DNA of 64,000 nucleotides from Paenibacillus glycanilyticus NBRC 16618. Its GTDB lineage: Bacteria > Bacillota > Bacilli > Paenibacillales > Paenibacillaceae. This document shows positions 50,048 to 58,821 of the stretch, in pieces. The position numbers and the translations under genes were made by a program. The notes under the pieces were generated by a model. It was given only the letters and a program-made list of their open reading frames with translations, searched no databases and was not told where the DNA came from. Numbering within the stretch: position 1 is the stretch's first letter; the number at the start of each line of letters is the position of its first letter. The DNA lies in NCBI RefSeq assembly GCF_004000805.1, contig NZ_BILY01000018.1, positions 56,684 through 120,683 of the forward strand. Reading direction: 5' to 3'.

Positions 50048-50997
50048 TGACGGTCTTTACGCTGCCTGCCGAGCCGATGATTCCTGTCGCGGATGATCAT
50101 ATCCCCAAGGAGTCCGGCTGGATCTACCAGATCAAATGGGACGGCGTCCGAATCGTTGCTACGGTTCACGATGACGGCAGGATTGACTTGTTCTCGCGCA
50201 AGCTGCTGAACAAAAATGCCGTTTACCCGGAAATCCACCGGACATTGCAGGAGCAGGCGCAAGCTCTTGGCCCTTGCATGCTGGACGGAGAGATTGTCTA
50301 TTACGATGGCGAACGTCCGAATTTCCAAATGGTGCTAAGCCGTGAACGCAGCTTTGGCGGGGATCTCTCTTCGTCTTCAAGCAAAGGGAAAGTGCTGTAT
50401 GTTCTCTTTGACCTGCTGCAGGACGGTGAGGAGGACTTGCGCCCGCTCCCCTATGCGGAGCGGCATAAACGGCTGCTTGCCAAGCTGAGAACCATCCAAT
50501 CCGACCGGCTTCTTATAGCCGATCTCTATACCGATGCGGATGCTTTATGGAAATGGGTCGATGACCATCAGTGGGAAGGAATCGTCAGCAAGCGGCTGGA
50601 TAGTGCTTATAAGGAAGGCAAGGCTCATCGCGATTGGCTGAAAAAGAAACGGGCTCTCCTCCTTGACGTTGGCATCGTAGGCGTTAAGCGCCGCGACGGC
50701 CGTGCAGCCAGCCTGATCATGTCCGATCAGGGCCGTTTTATCGGCAGCGTCTCGCTTGGCCTCGACGAAGCCATGCGGGATGCGCTTGGCCAAATGCTGC
50801 AGCTGCGGAGAAGCGATGCCCCCTCGTGGCCGATGCCTTTCCCGGCTCTGCCGGCTGAGCTTAAGGGCGAGAGCGTGATCTGGCTGCCGTCCCCGCTTCC
50901 TTGCCGCGTTACCGGACTTGAGCTGACATCCGCCGGATTATTAAGGCATCCCAAGCTTGTATCCTTTGGTCTAAAACCAGCAGGAGGCCCCTCATGA
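50047..50997 (+). CDS. ligD: ATP-dependent DNA ligase, ligase half of LigD
   Basis: A 316-residue ligase. The adenylation motif is SGWIYQIKWDGVRIVA (K of KxDG), followed by DGEIVYYDGERPNF, LFDLLQDGEEDLR and a C-terminal OB domain (KKKRALLLDVGIVG). Its ATG overlaps the Ku stop by one base (TAATG). In Bacillus this domain is fused to the polymerase in one protein; here it ends with a stop and the polymerase starts four bases earlier. It joins broken DNA ends, chiefly in spores or stationary cells. Confidence 0.93.
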   Translation: MTVFTLPAEPMIPVADDHIPKESGWIYQIKWDGVRIVATVHDDGRIDLFSRKLLNKNAVYPEIHRTLQEQAQALGPCMLDGEIVYYDGERPNFQMVLSRERSFGGDLSSSSSKGKVLYVLFDLLQDGEEDLRPLPYAERHKRLLAKLRTIQSDRLLIADLYTDADALWKWVDDHQWEGIVSKRLDSAYKEGKAHRDWLKKKRALLLDVGIVGVKRRDGRAASLIMSDQGRFIGSVSLGLDEAMRDALGQMLQLRRSDAPSWPMPFPALPAELKGESVIWLPSPLPCRVTGLELTSAGLLRHPKLVSFGLKPAGGPS

Positions 50998-51908
50998 ACA
51001 AGACAAGCGCATCTGCCAAGCGGCCCGCAACGGTCATGGTGGAAGGACGGGAAATAACCGTCACCAATCCGGAAAAACCGCTTTGGCCCGAACATGGGAT
51101 TACCAAGCTGATCTATTTGGAGAAGCTCGCGTTGCTGTCGCCTTTTTTGCTTAAGCATTGCAAGGACCGTTATTTGACGACTATCCGTTATCCGCATGGT
51201 TATGCGGGCAAGTCGTTTTATCAGAAAAACTGTCCGGAACCCAAACCGGATTTCGTCCGTATCGCCGAAAACGAAGGGATCTCCTATATTCATCTCGATA
51301 ACCTTCCGACTCTGCTATGGCTTGGCAACTTGGCTTGCCTGGAATTCCATGCTTCCTTCGACCGGATCAGCAATCCGGACTATCCTACAGAATGGATTCT
51401 GGATCTTGACCCTTCCCGCGAGGAGGAACCGCGTATCATCGAAGCGGCCGCGCTTGTCGGGAAGCTGCTGGAATCGCTGAAGATCGGATCCGTTCCAAAG
51501 ACCTCGGGGGCAACGGGCGTCCAGATTGTCGTACCGATTCAGCAGAAGTATACCTTCGATGAGCTGAGAGGCTTGGGTCAATTTGTCGGAGACTACTTAT
51601 CCAGCGCCTATCCGCAGCTGTTCACCGTCGAGCGGCTGACCAAAAACCGCGGCGATCTGATCTATGTCGATTATCTTCAGCATTACAAGGGGAAAACCAT
51701 CTCGGCCCCTTATACGCCAAGAGCTCGCTATGGCGCCCCCGTCTCCACGCCGCTCAAGTGGGAAGAAGTGTACGCCGGAGGCATAAAGCCGGCCGACTTC
51801 CATCTTCTGAACATCGGAGAACGTCTGCAGCGTTACGGCGATTTGATCGATCTGGAGCAGCCGCAGGATTTGGAGCATGTGCTCAGCTTTATCCACGCTA
51901 AAAAATAA
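50994..51908 (+). CDS. ligD: LigD-type polymerase/primase domain protein
   Basis: A 304-residue AEP-type end-joining polymerase. It has TNPEKPLWPEHGITKLIYLEK at the start, the metal motif PTEWILDLDPS (D-L-D), the sxH-equivalent TSGATGVQIVVPI, and the TPRARYGAPVSTPLKWEEV end signature. It overlaps the ligase gene by four bases (ATGA), so translation is coupled. With the ligase it totals about 620 residues, nearly the length of fused Bacillus LigD. It fills gaps at broken ends, preferring ribonucleotides. Confidence 0.93.
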   Translation: MNKTSASAKRPATVMVEGREITVTNPEKPLWPEHGITKLIYLEKLALLSPFLLKHCKDRYLTTIRYPHGYAGKSFYQKNCPEPKPDFVRIAENEGISYIHLDNLPTLLWLGNLACLEFHASFDRISNPDYPTEWILDLDPSREEEPRIIEAAALVGKLLESLKIGSVPKTSGATGVQIVVPIQQKYTFDELRGLGQFVGDYLSSAYPQLFTVERLTKNRGDLIYVDYLQHYKGKTISAPYTPRARYGAPVSTPLKWEEVYAGGIKPADFHLLNIGERLQRYGDLIDLEQPQDLEHVLSFIHAKK

Positions 51909-51929
51909 GCCGCTCTTTACAAGAGCGGC
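51909..51929. terminator. Hairpin between convergent genes
   Basis: GCCGCTCT and AGAGCGGC pair around a 5-base loop, with A residues on the left. It can end the cardiolipin synthase transcript on the minus strand. Confidence 0.6.
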
Positions 51930-53353
51930 GATAACAGCCTGGCAGCGGCTTCCGCTGCCTTTTCCTTTTTCGGTCTTTGCCGAAAGCCTTCCAGATCAAG
52001 CTCGCGGCTGTCGAGCAGATCCTGTTCGTAATCCCGCTTCAAATGCATGATCGTCCCGGCGTCGAACATTACCGCATTTTGCTCAAAGTTGCTGTGAAAG
52101 CTTCTCATATCCATATTGGCCGTCCCCACTACCGCAAGCAGCTCATCCACGATCATCACTTTAGCGTGAATGAAGCCTTTCTGGTAACGATACACCCGGA
52201 CACCCGCTTCCAGCATCCGCTCTACAAACGACAAGGTCGCCTTTAGAACGAGCTTCGTGTCGGGAATACCGGGAATGATCAACCGTACGTCTACCCCGCT
52301 CTTTGCTGCACTCCCGAGTACGGCCAGCAGACTCTCATCCGGTATAAAATACGGCGTTGATATATAGACGCTTGTGCGGGCCGCTTTCACGGCAGCAAAC
52401 GCCGTCTCCAGAATTGGCTCTCCGCTGCGGTCCGGCCCGCTGGACACAATTAACACCGGCTCCTGCAAAGCTTCATCCGGATCATGCTCGGGCATATAAC
52501 CGGCATTCACCGGCAGGCGTTCCTTGACGGCCAGCTCCCAGTCCTTCATGAACAGCTCCTGCAGAAAATAAACCGCATCCCCTTCAAGCCGAAGCTGCGT
52601 ATCCCGCCAGAAGCCAAGCTTCTTATCCTTGCCCAAATACTCGTCTCCGATATTGATGCCGCCCACGAATCCGACTCTCCCGTCAATCACGACAATCTTG
52701 CTATGATTGCGGCTGTTCAGGAGTCGATTGAGCAAAGCCGCCCCCGGCGGTGAAAAACAGCTTGCCTGCACGCCCGACCGCTTGAGCTCCCGGACATACC
52801 GCTTGCTCAATTTGACGCTTCCTATTCCGTCATACAATACGCGAACCTCAACGCCTTCCTCGGCTTTGGCGGTCAGGATATCCAGAAATTCACGGCCAAT
52901 CCCGTCATCGCGAATCGTGTAATAGTCCAGATGAATATGATGACTGGCCTTCTTCATTTCTTCTAATATAGAGGCGAACGTCTCCCTCCCGTTTGTCAGC
53001 ACCTTCACTTGGTTGCCCAGCGTAACCGGTCTGCCGGAGCTAAAGCGCAGGAGACGAAGCAGCTGTTCCTGCTCCAGCAGGCCGGCTTGCCCAAGCTCGC
53101 CCGGACCGGCGGCGCAAATAGATAACCGCTCGGCAGCTTGTTCGTATTCTCTCGAGACGGCTTGTCCTTCCTTGACGCGTCTCGAGCGGCCCACCAACCA
53201 ATACCCCGCAAATCCAAGAACAGGAACGGCCAGGGAAATGACGATCCATGCGACCGCCTTCGCGGGAAGACGCCTTTCGATCCATACAATGACGGCAGGC
53301 TGAGCGCTATACAGGAATAAAAATAGAATTATTGCCGTAAGCCAACCGATCAT
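51917..53353 (-). CDS. cls: Cardiolipin synthase
   Basis: A 478-residue membrane enzyme: two N-terminal helices (ILFLFLYSAQPAVIVWI and AVAWIVISLAVPVLG) and two phospholipase-D domains with HKD motifs SRNHSKIVVIDGRVGFVGG and GFIHAKVMIVDELLAVVG, plus the usual NIGDEYLG and MDMRSFHSNFE. It condenses two phosphatidylglycerols into cardiolipin. Full length for the family. The convergent end-joining operon ends 9 bp away. Confidence 0.94.
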   Translation of the reverse strand: MIGWLTAIILFLFLYSAQPAVIVWIERRLPAKAVAWIVISLAVPVLGFAGYWLVGRSRRVKEGQAVSREYEQAAERLSICAAGPGELGQAGLLEQEQLLRLLRFSSGRPVTLGNQVKVLTNGRETFASILEEMKKASHHIHLDYYTIRDDGIGREFLDILTAKAEEGVEVRVLYDGIGSVKLSKRYVRELKRSGVQASCFSPPGAALLNRLLNSRNHSKIVVIDGRVGFVGGINIGDEYLGKDKKLGFWRDTQLRLEGDAVYFLQELFMKDWELAVKERLPVNAGYMPEHDPDEALQEPVLIVSSGPDRSGEPILETAFAAVKAARTSVYISTPYFIPDESLLAVLGSAAKSGVDVRLIIPGIPDTKLVLKATLSFVERMLEAGVRVYRYQKGFIHAKVMIVDELLAVVGTANMDMRSFHSNFEQNAVMFDAGTIMHLKRDYEQDLLDSRELDLEGFRQRPKKEKAAEAAARLLSPLL

Positions 53354-53437
53354 CCTCTCACCCCATTACTGATATCCCCTGAAATACCCATTCACTTAGT
53401 GTGGTCGACCTGTCATAAGCGTATACTTTAAGAACAC

Positions 53438-53478
53438 AAAAACAGCCCATCTGCCGGCAGTTCCGGCAGATAGGCTGT
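53438..53478 (-). terminator. Terminator of the rfb genes
   Basis: On the minus strand ACAGCCTATCTGCCGG pairs with CCGGCAGATGGGCTGT and TTTTTG follows. The stem overlaps the stop of rfbD. Confidence 0.88.
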
Positions 53479-54356
53479 TACCCCCCCATACGAGGGTTGG
53501 ATAAATAATGAAGAAGCGCTTCCCGCCAGTGCGGAAGCGGCTTAAATCCGTTGCTGCGAATCGCGCCGTGATCCATAACCGAATAATGCGGGCGGGGAGC
53601 CGGCCTTGGATACTCTTCCGTCGTACAAGGTTCAATCCTCGTGCCGCTGCCGCTTTCCTCCATAATGGCCTTCGCAAAATCAAACCAGGTGCAGATGCCG
53701 CTATTAGAAGCATGATAAATGCCGAAGTAATCGGTTCTTACCAGCTCCAGCAGAAAAATAGCCAAGTCCCTGGTGTATGTCGGGGAACCCCACTGATCCG
53801 CTACAACCTTTAGCTGCTCCCGCTCCGAAGCAAGCTTCAGCATCGTTTTTACGAAGTTATTGCCGTAAGCGCCAAATACCCAGGAGGTTCTGACGATAAA
53901 ATACCGGTCATGAAGGCTCGACACGGCCTGCTCGCCCGCCAGCTTGGACTGACCGTATACGGTCCGGGGATTAGTCTGGTCATGCTCCTTGTACGGAACC
54001 GTTCCCGTTCCGTCAAATACGTAATCGGTGCTTACCGCGCATAGCTTGGCGCCAACTTCTCTTGCCGCGACGGCTATATTGCGCGTACCGGCAGCGTTAA
54101 TCCGGAAGGCTTCATCCGGCTCCGCTTCCGCTTTGTCTACTGCCGTATAGGCCGCGCAGTGAATAACGGCATCCGGACGAAGCCGGGCTAATACGCTGCG
54201 GCATTGCTCCAAATCCGTAATATCAAGCTCCGTGCGGCTTAATCCAATGATCTCGAATCGGCCTTCGGTATCTAGCAGGACGAGCTCGCGTCCCAGCTGT
54301 CCGTTTGCTCCCGTAACGGCTACCTTCAGCTTCCTTTTCTCCCCCGCTGCGGTCAT
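53478..54356 (-). CDS. rfbD: dTDP-4-dehydrorhamnose reductase
   Basis: A 292-residue short-chain-dehydrogenase-type enzyme, last step of dTDP-L-rhamnose synthesis. It has the N-terminal GANGQLGRELV, the VDKAEAEPDEAFRINAAG signature and the active-site TDYVFDG followed by YGQSKLAGE. Its ATG overlaps the rfbB stop by four bases. Gene order rfbC-rfbB-rfbD with no rfbA nearby. Confidence 0.94.
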   Translation of the reverse strand: MTAAGEKRKLKVAVTGANGQLGRELVLLDTEGRFEIIGLSRTELDITDLEQCRSVLARLRPDAVIHCAAYTAVDKAEAEPDEAFRINAAGTRNIAVAAREVGAKLCAVSTDYVFDGTGTVPYKEHDQTNPRTVYGQSKLAGEQAVSSLHDRYFIVRTSWVFGAYGNNFVKTMLKLASEREQLKVVADQWGSPTYTRDLAIFLLELVRTDYFGIYHASNSGICTWFDFAKAIMEESGSGTRIEPCTTEEYPRPAPRPHYSVMDHGAIRSNGFKPLPHWREALLHYLSNPRMGG

Positions 54357-55372
54357 TTGGACTCCAGCCTTTTCGCATACTGCGTATCGTAATAGTTCCT
54401 ATACGCACCGGTTACAACCTGCTCGAGCCATTCTTCGTTGCGAAGATACCATTCGATCGTCGATTTAATCCCGTTCTCGAAGCTATGCGACGGTGTCCAT
54501 CCAAGCTCGCTTTTGATTTTATCCGCATCAATCGCATAACGCCGGTCATGGCCGGGACGGTCCTTCACATGGCGGATTAGCGATTCCGGCTTGCCCAGCT
54601 CCTGCAGGATGGTTTTTACCACGTGTAAGTTGGTCCGTTCATTGCTGCCGCCAACGTTGTACACTTCCCCGACACGGCCTTGATGAAGCACCAGATCGAT
54701 CGCTTTGCAATGATCCTCGACATACAGCCAATCTCTGATCTGAAGACCGTCGCCGTAAACCGGCAGCGGCTTATCCTGCAGCGCATTGAGAATCATCAGA
54801 GGAATAAGCTTTTCCGGAAATTGATACGGTCCGTAGTTATTCGAACAGCGCGTAATGACGGCCGGCAGACCGTAAGTCTCGTAATAAGCGCGGACAAGCA
54901 GGTCTGCTCCGGCTTTGCTTGCCGAATATGGACTATTAGGCGCAAGCGGCGTATTTTCCGTAAACATTCCCTCTGCGCCAAGCGTACCGTACACTTCATC
55001 CGTCGATACCTGCACGTATTTCTTCGCTTGATACGTCCTGGACAAGTCAAGCAGCGTCTGCGTCCCGACGATATTCGCATGCACAAACAGTCCCGGCTGC
55101 AAAATACTGCGGTCTACATGGGATTCCGCGGCAAAGTTAATGACAGCGTCAATACCCGATTCAAACAGAGGGGTAAGCGCCGCCTGATCCGCGATATCCG
55201 CTTTGACAAACGTATAGTTCGGATGTCCCTCCACCTGCCGCAGATTTTCCGGATTGCCCGCATACGTTAAGGCATCGACATTAATGAGCTCGTAATCGGG
55301 ATAACGGCTCATCATGTAATGAACGAAGTTGCTCCCGATGAATCCCGCTCCGCCCGTAACTAAAAGTTTCAT
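54353..55372 (-). CDS. rfbB: dTDP-glucose 4,6-dehydratase
   Basis: A 339-residue extended SDR: MKLLVTGGAGFIGSNFVHYM (Rossmann), NFAAESHVDRSI, VSTDEVYG and PYSASKAGAD with the catalytic Tyr/Lys. It converts dTDP-glucose to the 4-keto-6-deoxy sugar. I chose the ATG at 55372 because the Rossmann strand begins there; GAGGGG is upstream. The longer frame begins with unrelated residues. Confidence 0.95.
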   Translation of the reverse strand: MKLLVTGGAGFIGSNFVHYMMSRYPDYELINVDALTYAGNPENLRQVEGHPNYTFVKADIADQAALTPLFESGIDAVINFAAESHVDRSILQPGLFVHANIVGTQTLLDLSRTYQAKKYVQVSTDEVYGTLGAEGMFTENTPLAPNSPYSASKAGADLLVRAYYETYGLPAVITRCSNNYGPYQFPEKLIPLMILNALQDKPLPVYGDGLQIRDWLYVEDHCKAIDLVLHQGRVGEVYNVGGSNERTNLHVVKTILQELGKPESLIRHVKDRPGHDRRYAIDADKIKSELGWTPSHSFENGIKSTIEWYLRNEEWLEQVVTGAYRNYYDTQYAKRLESK

Positions 55373-55382
55373 TGTGGTATGC

Positions 55383-55940
55383 TCACCCCTCATATACAAA
55401 ATTGATTTCCGCCTGGGCAAGCACGGGATGCTTGGCGTCTTTATCCGATAAGATCGGCTTCGTCACCGGCCAGTCAATGCCAAGCGCCGGATCATTCCAG
55501 GCGATCCCCCTGTCATGCTCCGCAGCGTACAAGGCATCCACCTTATACTGTACCTCGCAGTTCGGCACCAGCGTACAGAAGCCATGGGCAAAGCCTTGCG
55601 GAACTAACAGCTGTCTTTTGTTGGCCGCGCTTAAAATAAAGCCCTGCCATTGTCCAAAGGTTGGCGAGCCGCGGCGAATATCCACAACCACATCGTAGAT
55701 CGCCCCCGCCGTTACCCGGACCAGCTTCGTCTGCGCTTTTGGCTGAAGCTGATAATGCATGCCGCGGAGAACCCCCGCTTCTACCGACAACGAATGATTA
55801 TCCTGAACGAAAGCATGGAGGATGCCATTCTCGCGTGCCGTCTTTTCGTTATAGCTTTCCGTAAAAAAACCTCTGTGATCGCCGTATACGGGTGGCTCCA
55901 GCAGCTTCACTCCCGGCAGCCTTGTATCCATTACGTTCAT
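55383..55940 (-). CDS. rfbC: dTDP-4-dehydrorhamnose 3,5-epimerase
   Basis: A 185-residue cupin-fold epimerase with RGFFTESYNEKTARENGI, the catalytic VQDNHSLS (His) and GVLRGMHYQL, and QGFAHGFCTL. First gene of the three-gene rhamnose unit; the following rfbB starts 10 bp past its stop. The intergenic region upstream is AT-rich up to 56100. Confidence 0.95.
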   Translation of the reverse strand: MNVMDTRLPGVKLLEPPVYGDHRGFFTESYNEKTARENGILHAFVQDNHSLSVEAGVLRGMHYQLQPKAQTKLVRVTAGAIYDVVVDIRRGSPTFGQWQGFILSAANKRQLLVPQGFAHGFCTLVPNCEVQYKVDALYAAEHDRGIAWNDPALGIDWPVTKPILSDKDAKHPVLAQAEINFVYEG

Positions 55941-56127
55941 GCCTCACCATCCTGTTAGATCAAAAATCAACACTATCATTATATTCGACAAACTCGTACT
56001 GACCCGTAGGTATACGCCATTTTTCTCCTATAGATCGAAGATAAATCTGGCATGTTTCGAGCTTTGCGAGAATAAAAGTCAATAGAACGTCAAATACCGG
56101 CCGAACGGAAGGAGGAGCAGCATCCCC

Positions 56128-56574
56128 ATGTTCAAGGACAACAAGCGCGTTTCATCGACCGATACGTTAATTGGTCTAGGGACGCGTATCGAGGGTAAGC
56201 TGATCTGCGAAGCACACCTCCGCATCGAAGGAGAACATAGCGGAGACATTGAATGTCTGGGAGATGTCATTATCGGGGAAAACGGTATGGCACGCTCGAA
56301 CATAACCGCCAAAGATATCACGATTGCAGGCAAAGTATACGGCGAGGTAACCGCTAAAGGCAGGCTGACCATTACTTCAACAGGTCAACTGACCGGCAGC
56401 GTATCCGCCCAAGGCATGATCGTGCAGGACGGCGGCATGCTGAACGGTACCTGCCACATGGAACGTCCAAGCGAACGTACCCGGCCGTTGTCCGAGACAG
56501 GCAGCGGAAGCCATACGTCCCCGCCCGCCAAGGAACAAACCCCCGAGAAGGAAAAAGCCCGCCAGGCCGTCTGA
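56128..56574 (+). CDS. Bactofilin-family polymer-forming protein
   Basis: A 148-residue cytoskeletal protein. The core (about 15-112) is a right-handed beta-helix of short repeats (IEGKLICEAHLRIEGEHSGDI, GKVYGEVTAKGRLTI, GQLTGSVSAQGMIV). A flexible 35-residue Ser/Pro/Glu-rich tail follows. GGAAGGAGGAG precedes the ATG. Bactofilins scaffold wall or polysaccharide machinery; here it faces away from rfbC in a surface-polysaccharide region. Confidence 0.9.
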   Translation: MFKDNKRVSSTDTLIGLGTRIEGKLICEAHLRIEGEHSGDIECLGDVIIGENGMARSNITAKDITIAGKVYGEVTAKGRLTITSTGQLTGSVSAQGMIVQDGGMLNGTCHMERPSERTRPLSETGSGSHTSPPAKEQTPEKEKARQAV

Positions 56575-56597
56575 TCGGAACCTATGCGCCAGACACG

Positions 56598-56647
56598 AAA
56601 AACTCCCATTCTGCTCTTCCGGAAGGAAGAACCGAATGGGAGTTTTT
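56598..56647. terminator. Bidirectional terminator
   Basis: AAAACTCCCATT and AATGGGAGTTTT pair with A/T tracts on both sides, between the bactofilin and ABC permease genes. Confidence 0.88.
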
Positions 56648-56659
56648 ATTCGTTTTGCT

Positions 56660-57454
56660 TTAAGCCGCTACGTCCCTCTTCTTGAAGACGTACCAGGCCA
56701 GAGCAACAAAAATGGCGTAATAGACGGCCAAGACGGCGATGGAAAAGCCCATCGTTGAACCGTCGCGCAATGGCGTATCGTTCAAATATTGCGTAAGATC
56801 AAGATGGATGAACAGAATATAATCCGCCCATTTGTACTTAAGCGCAGCCAGCAGCGGCGTAAAGCTATTAACCCCCAATATCAGGAACAGCGACAAGCCT
56901 ATAGCGAGCGCCCCGCTGCGGGATACGGTTGCCAGCATAAACGCCAGCGTTGTGGTGACGATCAGCGACACGTACTTCAGCAAGGCGTATTTGATTAAAT
57001 AAGCCGCGATGGAGCCCGAAACAAGCGGGGAAACAATATCGGCTGCCGCATTATCGCTTGCATCGAACAGAATGATATTCAGCACGACGGTAAACAGCAG
57101 CATAACGATGACCATGCCTAGCGCGTATAGAAGAACGGCAATGTATTTGGACAGCAAAATTTTGGATCTTGTCCACGGACGAATCAGAAGCAGCTTGATT
57201 GTGCCGCTCGTGAACTCGTCGGCTACGCCGGAAGAAGCGATAATGATCGTAAATACCGTAATCAACGTATACGAGATCATCACTTCCGTCATAATCATGC
57301 TCCATGCGGAGGTATTATGATTATGATCCACGAAATAACCGATAATCGATATTGCCGCGATCAAAGCAAGCAAGATTCCCAGCATGACATACGTCCGTGG
57401 GCGGCGGTAAATTTTCATGTTCTCATTCTGAACCAGCTTGAAAAAATTAAACAA
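56660..57454 (-). CDS. ABC-2 type permease
   Basis: A membrane permease of 264 residues with six hydrophobic segments (VMLGILLALIAAISIIGYF, MIMTEVMISYTLITVFTII and onward) and a basic tail FKKRDVAA, like the ABC-2 permeases of bacitracin/lantibiotic-immunity type. The start is ambiguous: GTG at 57463 sits inside the GGGGGG ribosome site, so the TTG at 57454, eight bases after it, is preferred. The upstream ATPase gene overlaps it by a few bases. Confidence 0.88.
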   Translation of the reverse strand: MFNFFKLVQNENMKIYRRPRTYVMLGILLALIAAISIIGYFVDHNHNTSAWSMIMTEVMISYTLITVFTIIIASSGVADEFTSGTIKLLLIRPWTRSKILLSKYIAVLLYALGMVIVMLLFTVVLNIILFDASDNAAADIVSPLVSGSIAAYLIKYALLKYVSLIVTTTLAFMLATVSRSGALAIGLSLFLILGVNSFTPLLAALKYKWADYILFIHLDLTQYLNDTPLRDGSTMGFSIAVLAVYYAIFVALAWYVFKKRDVAA

Positions 57455-58367
57455 TGCGTTCACCCCCCGTTACTTCAAGGAATTGATCCTCAAGCGACTT
57501 GGTTTGGACGCGGATACCGTATACCTTGATGCCCGCGGCAACCAATCGGGCATTAAATTCAGCAGCGAACTCGCGGTTTGCTTCAATAATAAGGCTGTCG
57601 CTTTCCCTGAACGCGGCTTTTCCAAGCCCGGCCGCAATTTCGGATGCTTCGGCAGGCTTGTCTACCTCGAACAGCATATTTACATCGCTCGCAGCATCCA
57701 GACCTCCTTGGTGGATGGTCCGAACATCGATCAGCTTGCCGTTTTGAATAATCGCAACCCTGTCGCACATCAGCTCCATCTCGGAGAGCAAGTGACTGGA
57801 GACAAACACGGCAATGCCTTCTTCCTTGGACAGCTGGCGGAGATAATCGCGCAGCTCGCGGATACCGGCCGGATCCAATCCGTTGGTCGGCTCGTCAAGG
57901 ATAAGCAGCTTTGGACGGTGCAGGATGGCTTGAGCTACCCCAAGTCTTTGACGCATCCCGAGAGAATAGGTTTTCACCTTGTCATGAATTCGGGATTCCA
58001 GACCAACAAGGGCTATGACCTCCTGAATCCGTTCAGGCGTCACACCATCGATCATTCGCGCAAAATGGACAAGATTCTGGTAACCGGTCAAATACTTGTA
58101 CATTTCCGGATTCTCAACAATCGCTCCCACATTGCGTATAGCCTGCTGGTACTGGGTCCTGATGCTGTACCCGCCGATTTTGATTTCGCCCGCGGTCATG
58201 GCCATAAGGCCTACCATCATGCGGATCGTGGTTGTTTTACCGGAGCCGTTAGGCCCGAGAAAACCAAAAACTTCGCCAAGCGGCAGGTCTAGCGTCAGAT
58301 TGTCGATAATCGTCTTCTTCCCGATTCGCTTCGTCACCTGCTGCAGCTGTACGATCGGTTGCTCCAT
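57447..58367 (-). CDS. ABC transporter ATP-binding protein
   Basis: A 306-residue ATPase with Walker A LGPNGSGKTTT, signature SLGMRQRLG, Walker B LLILDEPTNGLD and switch His in VSSHLLSEME. The C-terminal extension (about 215-300) is the regulatory part found in BcrA-type ATPases. GGGAGGG precedes the ATG. A 26-bp palindrome lies immediately before the ribosome site. The pair probably exports a peptide or lipid. Confidence 0.94.
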   Translation of the reverse strand: MEQPIVQLQQVTKRIGKKTIIDNLTLDLPLGEVFGFLGPNGSGKTTTIRMMVGLMAMTAGEIKIGGYSIRTQYQQAIRNVGAIVENPEMYKYLTGYQNLVHFARMIDGVTPERIQEVIALVGLESRIHDKVKTYSLGMRQRLGVAQAILHRPKLLILDEPTNGLDPAGIRELRDYLRQLSKEEGIAVFVSSHLLSEMELMCDRVAIIQNGKLIDVRTIHQGGLDAASDVNMLFEVDKPAEASEIAAGLGKAAFRESDSLIIEANREFAAEFNARLVAAGIKVYGIRVQTKSLEDQFLEVTGGERIV

Positions 58368-58382
58368 GATACCCTCCCTTTA

Positions 58383-58408
58383 AATGATTCATCCAATGAT
58401 GAATCATT
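58383..58408 (-). promoter_or_regulatory. Perfect 26-bp palindrome before the ABC operon
   Basis: AATGATTCATC, spacer CAAT, GATGAATCATT. It ends about 16 bp before the ATG on the minus strand, so it can be an operator downstream of the promoter or an mRNA hairpin next to the ribosome site. No regulator gene adjoins the operon. Confidence 0.65.
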
Positions 58409-58477
58409 GCTTTATTTTCCAAAATCTAGTTCTATGTATCGTCCGTCTATTATAGCGAATTAGAAGGGGGAGGGAAA

Positions 58478-58672
58478 GTGAACAGCCTATTAAGACTTTA
58501 TTTCGTTAGACCCGGGAACAGTCCGAGCAGCAGCCAAGCGGAAGGACAACACGGAAAAAGCCGGTCCGAAAAAGCGCCTTTGCATCATGCACCTTCACCA
58601 TTTTTCCGCAGCCCACGCAATAAAAAAATTCTTCCAATTGCATCATCATTATTCCCCCGTTCCCAATACTAA
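58478..58672 (+). CDS. Possible small basic protein
   Basis: A 64-residue frame starting with GTG behind a strong ribosome site GGGGGAGGGAAA. The product is Ser/Pro/Arg-rich (NSPSSSQAEGQHGKSR) with no recognisable fold. It may be a real small protein or a chance frame; the ribosome site is its only support. Confidence 0.3.
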   Translation: MNSLLRLYFVRPGNSPSSSQAEGQHGKSRSEKAPLHHAPSPFFRSPRNKKILPIASSLFPRSQY

Positions 58673-58793
58673 TTGTATCATTATCAATTATTGTTACACT
58701 TCGTATCTATACTTTATTGGATTTAGCGAAAGTTGTCAATACTTGTATATGATTTGTCGTCTTTTATATTGTAAGCGTATACATTACGAGAGA

Positions 58794-58821
58794 CAAAAAC
58801 AGCGCCCTGTTAAGACGCTGT
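58794..58821 (-). terminator. Terminator of the LCP gene
   Basis: ACAGCG and CGCTGT pair across an 11-base loop; TTTTTGTC follows on the minus strand. It overlaps the stop. Confidence 0.75.

Noticed and set aside
58680..58705. Fur-box-like AT-rich dyad
   Set aside because: Only one half matches well and no iron-related gene is near.
58769..58782. cre-like sequence TGTAAGCGTATACA
   Set aside because: It lies just before the LCP terminator with no gene that it could plausibly control; one consensus position differs.
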